This document shows positions 17,487-25,592 of a stretch of 64,000 nucleotides of DNA, piece by piece; the stretch's first letter is position 1; every line of letters starts with the position of its first letter. The notes under the pieces are model-generated. The model made no database searches and was not told where the DNA came from. It worked only from the letters and a program-made list of their open reading frames with translations. The stretch covers positions 558,001 through 622,000 of the forward strand of contig JBBATK010000001.1 of the NCBI GenBank assembly GCA_040398805.1, written 5' to 3'. The DNA is from JBBATK01 sp040398805. GTDB lineage: Bacteria; Bacteroidota; Ignavibacteria; Kapaibacteriales; NICIL-2. A program made the translations under genes and the position numbers.

Positions 17487-18737
17487 ATGAACATTCACGA
17501 GTATCAGGCAAAAGAGCTTCTCCGTTCCTATAACGTTCCGGTCCTCCGGGGCAAAGCCGTCTTCACGGCGGAGGACGCTGGCAAAGTGGCCCACGACGAA
17601 TTCGAGTCCAAAGGCACGAAGGTCATCGTCGTCAAGTCCCAGATCCATGCGGGCGGTCGTGGCAAGGGCGTCGTGCACGACACAAAGTCCGGCAAGAAGG
17701 TCAAGCTTTTCAACAAAGAGCTCCGCGGGGTCAACGTCATCAAGGCGGACGATCGCGGTTCCCTTTCCCACAAGGCGTACCTTATCGCCAAGGAGACGCT
17801 CGGTAACACCCTCGTCACCATTCAGACGGGCGAGCAAGGCAAAGTGGTCCGCCGCCTGTTCATCGAAGAAGGCGCCCCGATCAAGAAAGAGTATTACTGC
17901 TCCATCCTTCTCGACCGCGCTGTGTCGCAGAACCTCATCATGGTGAGCACCGAAGGCGGCGTGGAAATCGAGCATGTGGCGGAAACAACGCCCGAGAAGA
18001 TCATCAAGGAGCATGTCGACCCCGCACTGGGCGGCCTTCAAGGGTACACGGCGCGCCGTCTGGCGTTCGGCCTCGGCCTGGAAGGCAAGGCGTTCAAGAG
18101 TTTCGTCGACTTCATCACGAAGCTGTACAACGCATACGAGAAAATGGATTGCTCGATGCTCGAGGTGAATCCGCTTGTGGTGACGGAGAGCGATGAGTTC
18201 ATCGCTCTGGACGCCAAGGTGAACTTCGATGACAACGCCCTGTTCCGCCATCCCGATTACGCGGCTCTCGCGGACATCGACGAAGAAGATCCGCTGGAAC
18301 ACGAAGCCAACAAGTACAACCTCAACTACATCAAGTTGGACGGCAACGTCGGTTGCATGGTGAACGGCGCAGGACTTGCCATGGCGACCATGGACATCAT
18401 CCAGCTTGCAGGCGGAAGCCCGGCGAACTTTCTCGATGTGGGCGGTGGAGCGAACGTAGAGCGTATCGCCAATGCCTTCCGTATCATGATGAGCGACAAG
18501 AACGTCAAAGCGGTCCTCATCAACATCTTCGGTGGTATCGTCCGTTGCGATCGCGTCGCCAATGGCATCCTCAAGGCCTTGGAACAGGTAACGGTGAACG
18601 TTCCGCTCATCGTCCGTCTGGACGGCACCAATGCGGTGGAAGCCCGAGAGATTCTCAAGCAAAGCGGTATGAACTTCTTCCTGGCTGCCACGCTCGACGA
18701 CGCGGCATCGGCCGTCACGAACGCGTTGAAAGCATAA
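17487..18737 (+). CDS. sucC: Succinyl-CoA synthetase beta subunit (ADP-forming)
   Basis: TCA-cycle enzyme, beta subunit of the complex that makes succinate and ATP (or GTP) from succinyl-CoA. At 416 residues it is slightly longer than the E. coli chain (388). The N-terminal ATP-grasp fold opens with NIHEYQAKELL; later come HAGGRGKG and the phosphohistidine-loop region GCMVNGAGLAMATMD with GGSPANFLDVGGGA; INIFGGIVRCD is highly conserved. Start at the ATG at 17487 is the only one consistent with the family. The alpha subunit (sucD) is not adjacent; lpdA is next, 69 bp on. Confidence 0.96.
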   Translation: MNIHEYQAKELLRSYNVPVLRGKAVFTAEDAGKVAHDEFESKGTKVIVVKSQIHAGGRGKGVVHDTKSGKKVKLFNKELRGVNVIKADDRGSLSHKAYLIAKETLGNTLVTIQTGEQGKVVRRLFIEEGAPIKKEYYCSILLDRAVSQNLIMVSTEGGVEIEHVAETTPEKIIKEHVDPALGGLQGYTARRLAFGLGLEGKAFKSFVDFITKLYNAYEKMDCSMLEVNPLVVTESDEFIALDAKVNFDDNALFRHPDYAALADIDEEDPLEHEANKYNLNYIKLDGNVGCMVNGAGLAMATMDIIQLAGGSPANFLDVGGGANVERIANAFRIMMSDKNVKAVLINIFGGIVRCDRVANGILKALEQVTVNVPLIVRLDGTNAVEAREILKQSGMNFFLAATLDDAASAVTNALKA

Positions 18738-18806
18738 CCCACGGCGATGTCGCCGGCGGTGCCGTTTTCGGTTCCATGTTCCATTGAAATCACTCGGAGA
18801 ATAATC

Positions 18807-20210
18807 ATGAAAGAACATTCCTGCGACGTTGCGGTGCTCGGCTCCGGACCCGGCGGCTATGTAGCCGCCATCAGGGCTTCCCAGCTCGGACTCTCCACTA
18901 TCTGTGTGGAGCGCGACCGCCTCGGCGGAGTCTGTCTTAACTGGGGATGCATCCCCTCGAAAGCATTGCTCAAAAGCGCCGAGTACCGGGTGTTCTTGGA
19001 TCATGCCGGCGACTACGGGTTCACCCTTCCCGAGGTCTCGGTCGATTTCCCCAAAGTCATCAAACGCAGTCGTGGCGTGGCCGACAAGATGAACGCAGGC
19101 GTCGGCTTCCTGTTCAAGAAGTACAAAGTGCAACAAGTCCAAGGCACGGGAAAGATGGCATCGCCCGGCGTCCTCGAAGTCCGTGACGCCGACGGCAACG
19201 TCACCGACGTCATCCGCTGCAAGAACATCATCATTGCGACCGGTGCCCGCACCCGCATGATTCCCGGTATCGAGGTGGATCGCACGCGCATCCTGACAAG
19301 CACCGAAGCCATGCTTCAGCAAGAGATCCCGGATTCCATGGTCGTCATCGGATCAGGGGCCATCGGCGTGGAATTCGCGTATTTCTATAACTCCTTCGGA
19401 TCAAAGGTCACCATCGTCGAGATGATGCCGAACATCGTTCCTGTGGAAGATGAAGACGTATCGAAGGAATTGGAACGCAGCTTCAAGAAGCAAGGCATGA
19501 CCATCATGACGAGTACGAAGGTGCTCTCCGCAAAGACCGTCGGTGATCATGTCGAGGTGGTCGTCGAGAAGAAGGATGGTACGCAGCAGACGATCACGGC
19601 ATCCGTGGCTCTCAATGCCGTAGGGGTTCAGGGTAATATCGAGAACATCGGAATCGAAGAGTGCGGCGTCCGCACGGAACGAGGCTGGGTGGTCATCGAC
19701 GAATTCTGTCGTACCAATGTTCCAGGAGTCTACGCCATCGGCGACATCGCCGGTGCCCCCTGGCTTGCCCATAAGGCGTCCTCCGAAGGCATCGTTTGCG
19801 CCGAGTTCATTGCCGGCCATGCCACGCAGGGTGTCAACTACCGCAACATTCCCGGCTGTACGTATTGCCAACCGCAGGTAGCGAGCGTAGGGCTGACGGA
19901 GAAGAAAGCGAAAGAAGCCGGTTACGAGGTCAAGGTCGGCAAGTTCCCCTTCACGGCTAATGGCAAAGCGACCGGTACGGGCAAGACCGAAGGCTTCGTC
20001 AAACTGGTCTTCGATGCCAAGTACGGAGAAATCCTTGGCGCGCACATGATCGGATCGGATGTCACGGAACTCATCGCGGAGGTGGGCCTTGCACGTGAAT
20101 TGGACGGAACGGCGCAGACGCTGTTCAAGACGGTCCACGCTCACCCTACGCTCAGCGAAGCCGTCATGGAAGCGGCAGCCCTCGCCTATGGCGAGGCGGT
20201 GAATTTCTAA
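18807..20210 (+). CDS. lpdA: Dihydrolipoyl dehydrogenase
   Basis: E3 subunit of 2-oxoacid dehydrogenase complexes, re-oxidising the lipoyl arm with NAD+. It has 467 residues. Visible are the FAD fold VLGSGPGGYVAAIRASQLG, the redox-active disulfide GGVCLNWGCIPSKALL, the NAD fold VIGSGAIGVEFAYFYNSFG, the TYAIGD-type motif (VYAIGDIAGAPWLAH) and the C-terminal active-site HAHPTLSEAVMEAA with the catalytic His-Glu dyad. GGAG eight bases upstream supports the ATG at 18807. Same strand as sucC, so both TCA-linked genes may share a transcript, ended by the strong terminator at 20240. Confidence 0.97.
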   Translation: MKEHSCDVAVLGSGPGGYVAAIRASQLGLSTICVERDRLGGVCLNWGCIPSKALLKSAEYRVFLDHAGDYGFTLPEVSVDFPKVIKRSRGVADKMNAGVGFLFKKYKVQQVQGTGKMASPGVLEVRDADGNVTDVIRCKNIIIATGARTRMIPGIEVDRTRILTSTEAMLQQEIPDSMVVIGSGAIGVEFAYFYNSFGSKVTIVEMMPNIVPVEDEDVSKELERSFKKQGMTIMTSTKVLSAKTVGDHVEVVVEKKDGTQQTITASVALNAVGVQGNIENIGIEECGVRTERGWVVIDEFCRTNVPGVYAIGDIAGAPWLAHKASSEGIVCAEFIAGHATQGVNYRNIPGCTYCQPQVASVGLTEKKAKEAGYEVKVGKFPFTANGKATGTGKTEGFVKLVFDAKYGEILGAHMIGSDVTELIAEVGLARELDGTAQTLFKTVHAHPTLSEAVMEAAALAYGEAVNF

Positions 20211-20239
20211 GAAGGCCTGTAAAGGAAAATTTCCTCTTC

Positions 20240-20274
20240 ACGCCGCGGTGCTTCGCACCAGCGGCGTTTTTTTT
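20240..20274 (+). terminator. Rho-independent terminator after lpdA
   Basis: A strong hairpin (ACGCCGCGGTGC with GCACC-a-GCGGCGT, one bulged A, TTC loop) is followed by eight T residues at 20267-20274. It lies 30 bp after the lpdA stop and faces the end of the convergent MFS gene. Confidence 0.88.
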
Positions 20275-20358
20275 GTCGACACGAGAAGCAGAGCACCCGC
20301 GGATACACGGAGCAGCAGCAAACGGACACCGTTCTCTGCACTCAGGATTCCTCACCAC

Positions 20359-21597
20359 TCACGCGGGAAGTCCCTTACCTCGGGTTTCCGAACTGAAGTA
20401 TGCGGCGATGACGGCGATGAGGTACGACCCGGCGAAGAAGAGAGCCGACGGACCGTATCCGCCGAATTGTTGGACGATGGTACCGACAAAGAGAACCGCT
20501 ATCGCTGTCGCAAAGCGTCCGGCATTCAACCCGAACCCCACAGCCGTTGCACGAATACGCGTCGGGAACAACTCGGGAAGATAGATATACATCACGGCTT
20601 GCGCGAGTCCGATGAAGTATCCCAGGATAGCCACCTGCACGTAGATCTGGGTAGAGAAGGAATGGTTGGAAAGGAACAGCAAGGCGGAGGCAGCGAAGCA
20701 GCCTGCGTAACTCACCATGATCGTCCGACGTCGTCCGATGCGCTCACAGAGCCAACCCGCACTTGCACATCCGCACACGGCGGCGAGGCCCTGCCAGAAG
20801 AGCGTCGTACCACGCTCGATGTTACCGGGATACGAGGCGGGAAAGAACGATTGCACCCATTGAGGTATCCATGAGAGCGACGCCCAATAGCCGATGAGCA
20901 ATCCGCCGAAGGCAAGGGCTCCGAGGAAGGCGTTGCGACGGTGCCGGGGAGAGAGGACCTCGCCGAGCAGCGAGAGGTCCTCGTGCGAGGATTGGACACT
21001 GGTCCGCCATTTCTCGGACTCACGCAAGGCCAATCGCAAGAAAATGGTGAGGAGGGCGGGCAATGCGCCGATGAAGAACACCGTCCGCCAGTGATCGACG
21101 TTACGCGTGACAAGTCCGGCCACCAGCACTCCTGCCTGATACGATGTGAGTAGGACTCCGATGGCGAAGGCACGTGAACGTTCCACCCATACCTCCGAGA
21201 GGAAGGTCGTTATGCTCACCAGTTCACCGCCTATTCCCAGACCGGTGAGAAAACGGAACAGCGCCAGATGCCACCACGTCTGCGAGAATCCCGCACACCC
21301 GGTGAACACCGCATACAACAGGATGGAGAACAGCATGGAGCGGACCCGTCCCAGCTTGTCGCCGATGATGCCGAAAAGGATCCCTCCGCCCATCCACCCG
21401 AAGAGGAAGGCGGAGTTGATGATGGAGGCGATGCGGTTGGGATCCACGCCGCTGACTCCTTGCAAGAGTTCGGCAACGGCCTTGGGTTGGACGGCAGACA
21501 TGAACGTGGAGTCCATACCATCGAACAATCCGCCAAGCCAACAGCCGGCAAACACGAGAAGATGATACCGGGTTATCGTCTGAGAATTCTTCTCCAT
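20359..21597 (-). CDS. MFS transporter (metabolite:H+ symporter type)
   Basis: Major facilitator superfamily permease, 412 residues, with about 12 transmembrane helices. The N-terminal helix carries FDGMDSTFMSAVQP, the pattern of acid/sugar porters with Asp in helix 1. The loop 2-3 motif is GDKLGRVRSMLFS, a form of the MFS motif GxxxDRxGRR. The fourth helix contains RFLTGLGIGGELVS, typical of the MHS/AAHS/sialate porter group, and PELFPTRIRATAVGFGLNAGR in the second half is the strongest family marker. Substrate unknown; organic acids or aromatic acids are usual. Start at the ATG at 21597. It is followed at its 3' side by the lpdA terminator. Confidence 0.85.
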   Translation of the reverse strand: MEKNSQTITRYHLLVFAGCWLGGLFDGMDSTFMSAVQPKAVAELLQGVSGVDPNRIASIINSAFLFGWMGGGILFGIIGDKLGRVRSMLFSILLYAVFTGCAGFSQTWWHLALFRFLTGLGIGGELVSITTFLSEVWVERSRAFAIGVLLTSYQAGVLVAGLVTRNVDHWRTVFFIGALPALLTIFLRLALRESEKWRTSVQSSHEDLSLLGEVLSPRHRRNAFLGALAFGGLLIGYWASLSWIPQWVQSFFPASYPGNIERGTTLFWQGLAAVCGCASAGWLCERIGRRRTIMVSYAGCFAASALLFLSNHSFSTQIYVQVAILGYFIGLAQAVMYIYLPELFPTRIRATAVGFGLNAGRFATAIAVLFVGTIVQQFGGYGPSALFFAGSYLIAVIAAYFSSETRGKGLPA

Positions 21598-21684
21598 ACT
21601 TATTGCACTTCGTGTGTGGAAAAAATCAGGAACCAATCACGCGGAAGGTCCGCATCGGAAACACGTCATGATTCCGTCCCCTTG

Positions 21685-22791
21685 TCACATCCTGAAACGC
21701 TGCCCCTTCCACTCCACGGTTCGATCGATGATAAGGAACGGCAGACTGAGTTCAAGACAGGTGAAGAAGAGGACAGCCGGTACTGTGTATGGCAAGAGGC
21801 TCCCCCCTCGAAGCAGACGCAGCGAGGGAAGGATGATGAGGACGTCCTCCACCACCCTGACACTCAGGATGACGGCAAGCCACGTCCAATCGGCGCTCAC
21901 AAGAGCGGTGAAGATACCACTCCACAACGCCAACGACGAAGCGACGAAGACGACGGCGCGGAACCCGAGCTTCTGCGCGCCCATGGTCCACCGCCGGTGT
22001 TGTGCCGTGTATTCCGCCATGGTTCGCAGCGCCATGGTCGTGACACTCGATTCCGGTGTACACAGGTAGCGCGCGGAATGTCCCCGTCCCACCACTGCCT
22101 GTAGCAACGCCAAATCCTCCGTCACCGAGAACGGAATGGCCGGGTACCCGCCAATGTCCATGTACACGGAGCGGCGAACGGACATGTTGTTGCCGTAGCA
22201 TCCAAGGTATTGCTTGAAGAAGAATGCAGCGCTTGCCATGGTGTTCAAACTGTACCATTCCACCGCCTGGACACGCGCAAAGAAGGTCGTTCCGCTCACG
22301 AGCGTATTGGCGCAGACGAGTCCGAGGGTGGGATCCTTGTATTGGCGGACATGCGAACGCACCCAACCTGAGGGGACACGACAGTCGGCATCGGTGAGAA
22401 CGACGATGTCGCCCGTGGCATGACGTATGCCGACATCCAACGCTCCCGCCTTCCCTTGAAGGTTCTTTTCACCATCATGTCGGATATGAACAATATGCAA
22501 ACGTCCGAATCGTTCTTTCACGCTTGACAATACCGCCTCTGTCTTGTCCGAAGACCGGTCGTTGACGATGATGATCTGGAGCTTATCCGCGGGATAGTCG
22601 ATACCGAGGAGCGACATGACGCATGCTTCGATGTTCGTCTCTTCGTTTCGCGCGGGAACGACGACGGAGACGAATGGATGCTCTTCATCGGAGAACAGGG
22701 TCTGTCTGCGTTCGCGAGCCGCTCCGATCATGAAGAAAATCGAGCGGGCGGTATATGTGAGCAGCGCGATTGAATAGAAGAGAATGTGCAT
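21685..22791 (-). CDS. Processive family 2 glycosyltransferase
   Basis: Membrane glycosyltransferase of 368 residues. It has one N-terminal helix (HILFYSIALLTYTA), a cytoplasmic GT-A domain and three or four C-terminal helices. Motifs in order are FVSVVVPARNEE, VNDRSSDKT, TDADC (the DxD metal site), TEDLAL and QHRRW (the QxxRW motif of processive enzymes such as cellulose or hyaluronan synthases). It likely makes a surface glycan or transfers sugar to a lipid carrier. I use the ATG at 22791; a TTG lies eight codons earlier. It shares its direction with the downstream MFS gene and is divergent from the MATE gene. Confidence 0.87.
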   Translation of the reverse strand: MHILFYSIALLTYTARSIFFMIGAARERRQTLFSDEEHPFVSVVVPARNEETNIEACVMSLLGIDYPADKLQIIIVNDRSSDKTEAVLSSVKERFGRLHIVHIRHDGEKNLQGKAGALDVGIRHATGDIVVLTDADCRVPSGWVRSHVRQYKDPTLGLVCANTLVSGTTFFARVQAVEWYSLNTMASAAFFFKQYLGCYGNNMSVRRSVYMDIGGYPAIPFSVTEDLALLQAVVGRGHSARYLCTPESSVTTMALRTMAEYTAQHRRWTMGAQKLGFRAVVFVASSLALWSGIFTALVSADWTWLAVILSVRVVEDVLIILPSLRLLRGGSLLPYTVPAVLFFTCLELSLPFLIIDRTVEWKGQRFRM

Positions 22792-22877
22792 GGAGCGTAA
22801 CCGTATTCCGTGCAAACTACAATCATTGAAGGTCAGGTCATTTGCTTTTTTCAGGCGCTAAGAATCGAAGGAACCAT

Positions 22878-24323
22878 GTGAAGACACGAGCATCGCAAGG
22901 AACAACGGCGTCGGTCGACGGCACCTCGGAAATGGCCATGGACAATGCGGACAGACCGCAGTCCGGTCCCCCCGCCAAGGGGCGTGAGCGTGGACGTGTC
23001 GACCTCCTGAACTCGCCATTCGTCCCATCTCTCACGAAGTTCGCCATACCGCTCACGTTCAGCTTCCTTGTGAACATGATCTATTCCCTCATCGACCGAT
23101 GGTTCATCTCGTCGCTGGGAACGGATGCCATTGCCGCCATCGGACTTGGGGAGCAGCTCGGGTTTCTCGTGTTCACCCTCGGTAGCGGTTTCTGCATGGG
23201 AACAGGAATCATCGTTGCCCGGCGCATCGGTGAGAATGATCGCGACGGCGCTGATCGCGTAGCCACGCAAGCGGTGATCTTCATGTTCATTGCCACGGTG
23301 GTGCTGACGGTGCTTCTGGAGATTTCCCTGCCTACCATTCTCGCCGCGTTCGGACTGTCCGCGGCTGTCACGTCGTACGCGCGTCAGTATCTCTCGGCCG
23401 TCCTCCTCGGCTTCGTCGGCAACCTCATCACCTTCCAGATCAACTCCATCGTCCGCTCCTCCGGCAACGTCTTCTATCCCATGATCGTCTTGCTGGCGAC
23501 GACGTTGATCAACGCCATGCTTGCGCCTCTGTTCATCTTCGTTCTCGGTATGGGAATGTTCGGAGCCGGACTGGCCACTGCCGTTGCGCAGACGATGGGC
23601 ATGGTTTTCAACCTGTACCTGATGGTCAGTAACAGGACCGGCATCAAGCTCAAGCTCGAGTCATTCCGCTTCGATTGGTCCGTCATCCGGCGTATCGTCT
23701 CTCTTGGTATCCCTTCCAGTGCGCAGATGATGGCCGTAAGCCTGACGCGCATTTCCATCTTCAAACTCGTCGCTGCGTTCGGCACGAGCGTCATGGCGGC
23801 GTACACCTTGGGCATCAGTGTCGACTTCATCGTCTTCATGTTCGTCTTCTCCCTCGGCATCAGCGTCGAAGTGGCCACCGGGCAGAATCTGGGTGCACGG
23901 AAGTTCGACCGCGTGCTCGGGTATCATACGGCGGGACTCAAGCTCATCGCCATGATCGTGGCGGTGATGGGTTTCCTTGCCTACACGTTCGGACCTCACT
24001 TCGCCGCTCTTTACAGTACGGATGCAGTCGTCATCGACGAGACGCAGAAGTACCTTCATGTCTCGGTGTTCGGCTACCTTTTCTTCGGTATCGGCATCGT
24101 CTCGGCACGCGTGATCAGCGGTGCCGGTGCGGCATACCTCAGCCTGGCCATCGTCGCAGGGTCCATCGTCCTCCTGCAGCTGCCGCTTGTCTACGCCCTC
24201 TCCCACTTCACGGGGTGGAATCAGACGGGTATCTGGATAGGTGCGGCCACAGGATACGCCCTTTTCGCCGCCATCGGCATGTACGCAGTGCGGAGTAAAA
24301 TTTGGATGAAAGCCCGCGTGTAG
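22878..24323 (+). CDS. MATE family efflux transporter
   Basis: Multidrug and toxin extrusion transporter that exports cationic compounds using Na+ or H+. About 481 residues with 12 transmembrane helices in two similar halves (residues ~60-250 and ~270-470). The N-terminal half shows FAIPLTFSFLVNMIYSLIDRWFISSLGTDAIAAIGLG, as expected for the MATE/NorM-DinF superfamily, and the equivalent repeat IVSLGIPSSAQMMAVSL begins the second half. It has an unusual polar N-terminal tail of ~50 residues. The start is uncertain: GTG at 22878 has GAAGGA six bases upstream and is my choice; a TTG at 22842 and an ATG at 22932 are alternatives. Confidence 0.88.
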   Translation: MKTRASQGTTASVDGTSEMAMDNADRPQSGPPAKGRERGRVDLLNSPFVPSLTKFAIPLTFSFLVNMIYSLIDRWFISSLGTDAIAAIGLGEQLGFLVFTLGSGFCMGTGIIVARRIGENDRDGADRVATQAVIFMFIATVVLTVLLEISLPTILAAFGLSAAVTSYARQYLSAVLLGFVGNLITFQINSIVRSSGNVFYPMIVLLATTLINAMLAPLFIFVLGMGMFGAGLATAVAQTMGMVFNLYLMVSNRTGIKLKLESFRFDWSVIRRIVSLGIPSSAQMMAVSLTRISIFKLVAAFGTSVMAAYTLGISVDFIVFMFVFSLGISVEVATGQNLGARKFDRVLGYHTAGLKLIAMIVAVMGFLAYTFGPHFAALYSTDAVVIDETQKYLHVSVFGYLFFGIGIVSARVISGAGAAYLSLAIVAGSIVLLQLPLVYALSHFTGWNQTGIWIGAATGYALFAAIGMYAVRSKIWMKARV

Positions 24324-24332
24324 ACGGTACGG

Positions 24333-25007
24333 TCAGCCAGCGGTTTTGGAGGGACAGAGCGATGAGATGACACACGAAGAGCACTGAGGCCTGCGCGCGA
24401 TACAGGTGCGACGTCCATGAGTGATGATACTGCTATTGAACTCGTTCCATCGCTCCTCCGGCACGAGCTCCATCAAGGCGAACTCAATCTTCACGGCATC
24501 CGTCGTGGAGACAAGTCCCAGAAGATTGGTGATCCGCGTGACATGCGTGTCCACCGTCAACGTCTGTTTGCCGAAGCACTGTGCAAGGACACAGTTCGCC
24601 GTCTTCCGTCCCACGCCCGGCAGTTGCACAAGCTCCTCCATGGTGCCGGGAACCTCTCCACCGAACCGTTCCTGCAACATCTCGCAGCACGCCCGGATGT
24701 TCCGCGCTTTGGCGCGATAGTATCCCGTGGAACGAACATCCTGTTCGATCTCCTCGACGGGCACGTTCGTGTAGTCGGACGGTCTGGGATACTTTCTGAA
24801 GAGCGCAGGGGTGACAGTGTTCACGAGCTTATCGGTGCTCTGCGCCGACAGCATGGTGGCGATGAGAAGCTCGAATGCATTACCGTGATCCAAGCCTTCG
24901 AATTCATGGTTATACTCGCCCGCAAGTGCATCGAGAATCCGGATGACGCGATCCTTCTTCTTGCTCTTCGACTCGGACGATCTCTTCGGCGCTTCGGTAC
25001 GTGGCAT
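24333..25007 (-). CDS. nth: Endonuclease III
   Basis: DNA glycosylase/AP lyase for oxidised pyrimidines in base excision repair, 224 residues. The helix-hairpin-helix LPGVGRKTANCVL provides the catalytic lysine (Lys135), and VDTHVTRI provides the catalytic aspartate (Asp153). The [4Fe-4S] cluster ligands near the C-terminus are Cys202, Cys209, Cys212 and Cys218 in the C-x6-C-x2-C-x5-C pattern typical of Nth. An N-terminal basic tail (PRTEAPKRSSESKSKKKDR) is longer than usual. Its stop lies 9 bp from the stop of the convergent MATE gene. Confidence 0.96.
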   Translation of the reverse strand: MPRTEAPKRSSESKSKKKDRVIRILDALAGEYNHEFEGLDHGNAFELLIATMLSAQSTDKLVNTVTPALFRKYPRPSDYTNVPVEEIEQDVRSTGYYRAKARNIRACCEMLQERFGGEVPGTMEELVQLPGVGRKTANCVLAQCFGKQTLTVDTHVTRITNLLGLVSTTDAVKIEFALMELVPEERWNEFNSSIITHGRRTCIARRPQCSSCVISSLCPSKTAG

Positions 25008-25057
25008 TGTGGTTCTCCCTTGTGGATGGTGAAGTGGACAAAAGCGACGAGACCCTG

Positions 25058-25100
25058 AAAAAAAATCGGCCCGTTATCATCGTTTGATGACAAAGGGCCG
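25058..25100 (-). terminator. Rho-independent terminator after ferredoxin gene
   Basis: On the minus strand a CGGCCC/GGGCCG stem (25067-25072 with 25095-25100), with extra inner pairing of TCATC with GATGA, is followed by a run of eight T (25066 and below). It lies 35 bp after the ferredoxin stop and upstream of nth. Confidence 0.8.
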
Positions 25101-25134
25101 TTTTATTGACGGACATGATGGACAGCGGCACGGG

Positions 25135-25482
25135 TTAGGCGCGACGGCGTCCCGGATCGATCTCGTTCAGATGCTCGACCTTCGCAAGCAACTGCTCCTT
25201 CGTCTCGACCACTTGCGGATCGGGTAAACAGCAGTCCACGGGACAAACGGCAGCGCACTGCGGCTCGTCGTGAAACCCTACGCACTCCGTGCACTTATCC
25301 GGCACGATGTAATAGTAAGAATCGGACCAGAACTCACGGTTGAAACCCGACGGTGACGTCGAATCAGAATGCTGGGCATTGGCAAGTGACCACGCGGCGC
25401 CGGCTTCGTAGATAGCCGTGTTCGGACACTCCGGTTCGCACGCACCGCAATTGATACAATCCGATGTAATGTAGATGGCCAT
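25135..25482 (-). CDS. Ferredoxin with two [4Fe-4S] clusters
   Basis: Small electron carrier of 115 residues. The first cluster motif is C9-x2-C12-x2-C15-x3-C19-P, and the second half has C64-x2-C67-x8-C76-x3-C80-P with another Cys pair at 84-85, giving the expanded spacing of the Chromatium/Azotobacter-type 2[4Fe-4S] ferredoxins. An insert of roughly 45 residues between the two motifs (including AQHSDSTSPSG) is longer than in clostridial forms. Start at the ATG at 25482. Its redox partner cannot be identified from the neighbours. Confidence 0.9.
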   Translation of the reverse strand: MAIYITSDCINCGACEPECPNTAIYEAGAAWSLANAQHSDSTSPSGFNREFWSDSYYYIVPDKCTECVGFHDEPQCAAVCPVDCCLPDPQVVETKEQLLAKVEHLNEIDPGRRRA

Positions 25483-25515
25483 AAATATTCTGTTGAGTGA
25501 CGGTGAATCGACGTG

Positions 25516-25523
25516 CAAATATA
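25516..25523 (-). promoter_or_regulatory. Possible -7 element (TATATTTG) upstream of ferredoxin
   Basis: TATATTTG on the minus strand, 34 bp upstream of the ferredoxin ATG, fits TAnnTTTG and is well placed for a short leader. A matching TTTG at -33 is not visible. Confidence 0.3.
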
Positions 25524-25592
25524 CGAGAGAGTGTACACACCTTGACGAATGGATATGCGTCCCGCCATTCGATAAAGAGGTGTTATAATCTA

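Noticed and set aside
16398..19322. A single 974-residue minus-strand open frame covering the phnD, sucC and lpdA region
   Set aside because: The upstream two thirds are antisense to sucC and lpdA and look like low-complexity shadow sequence. The real gene starts at the ATG at 17336.
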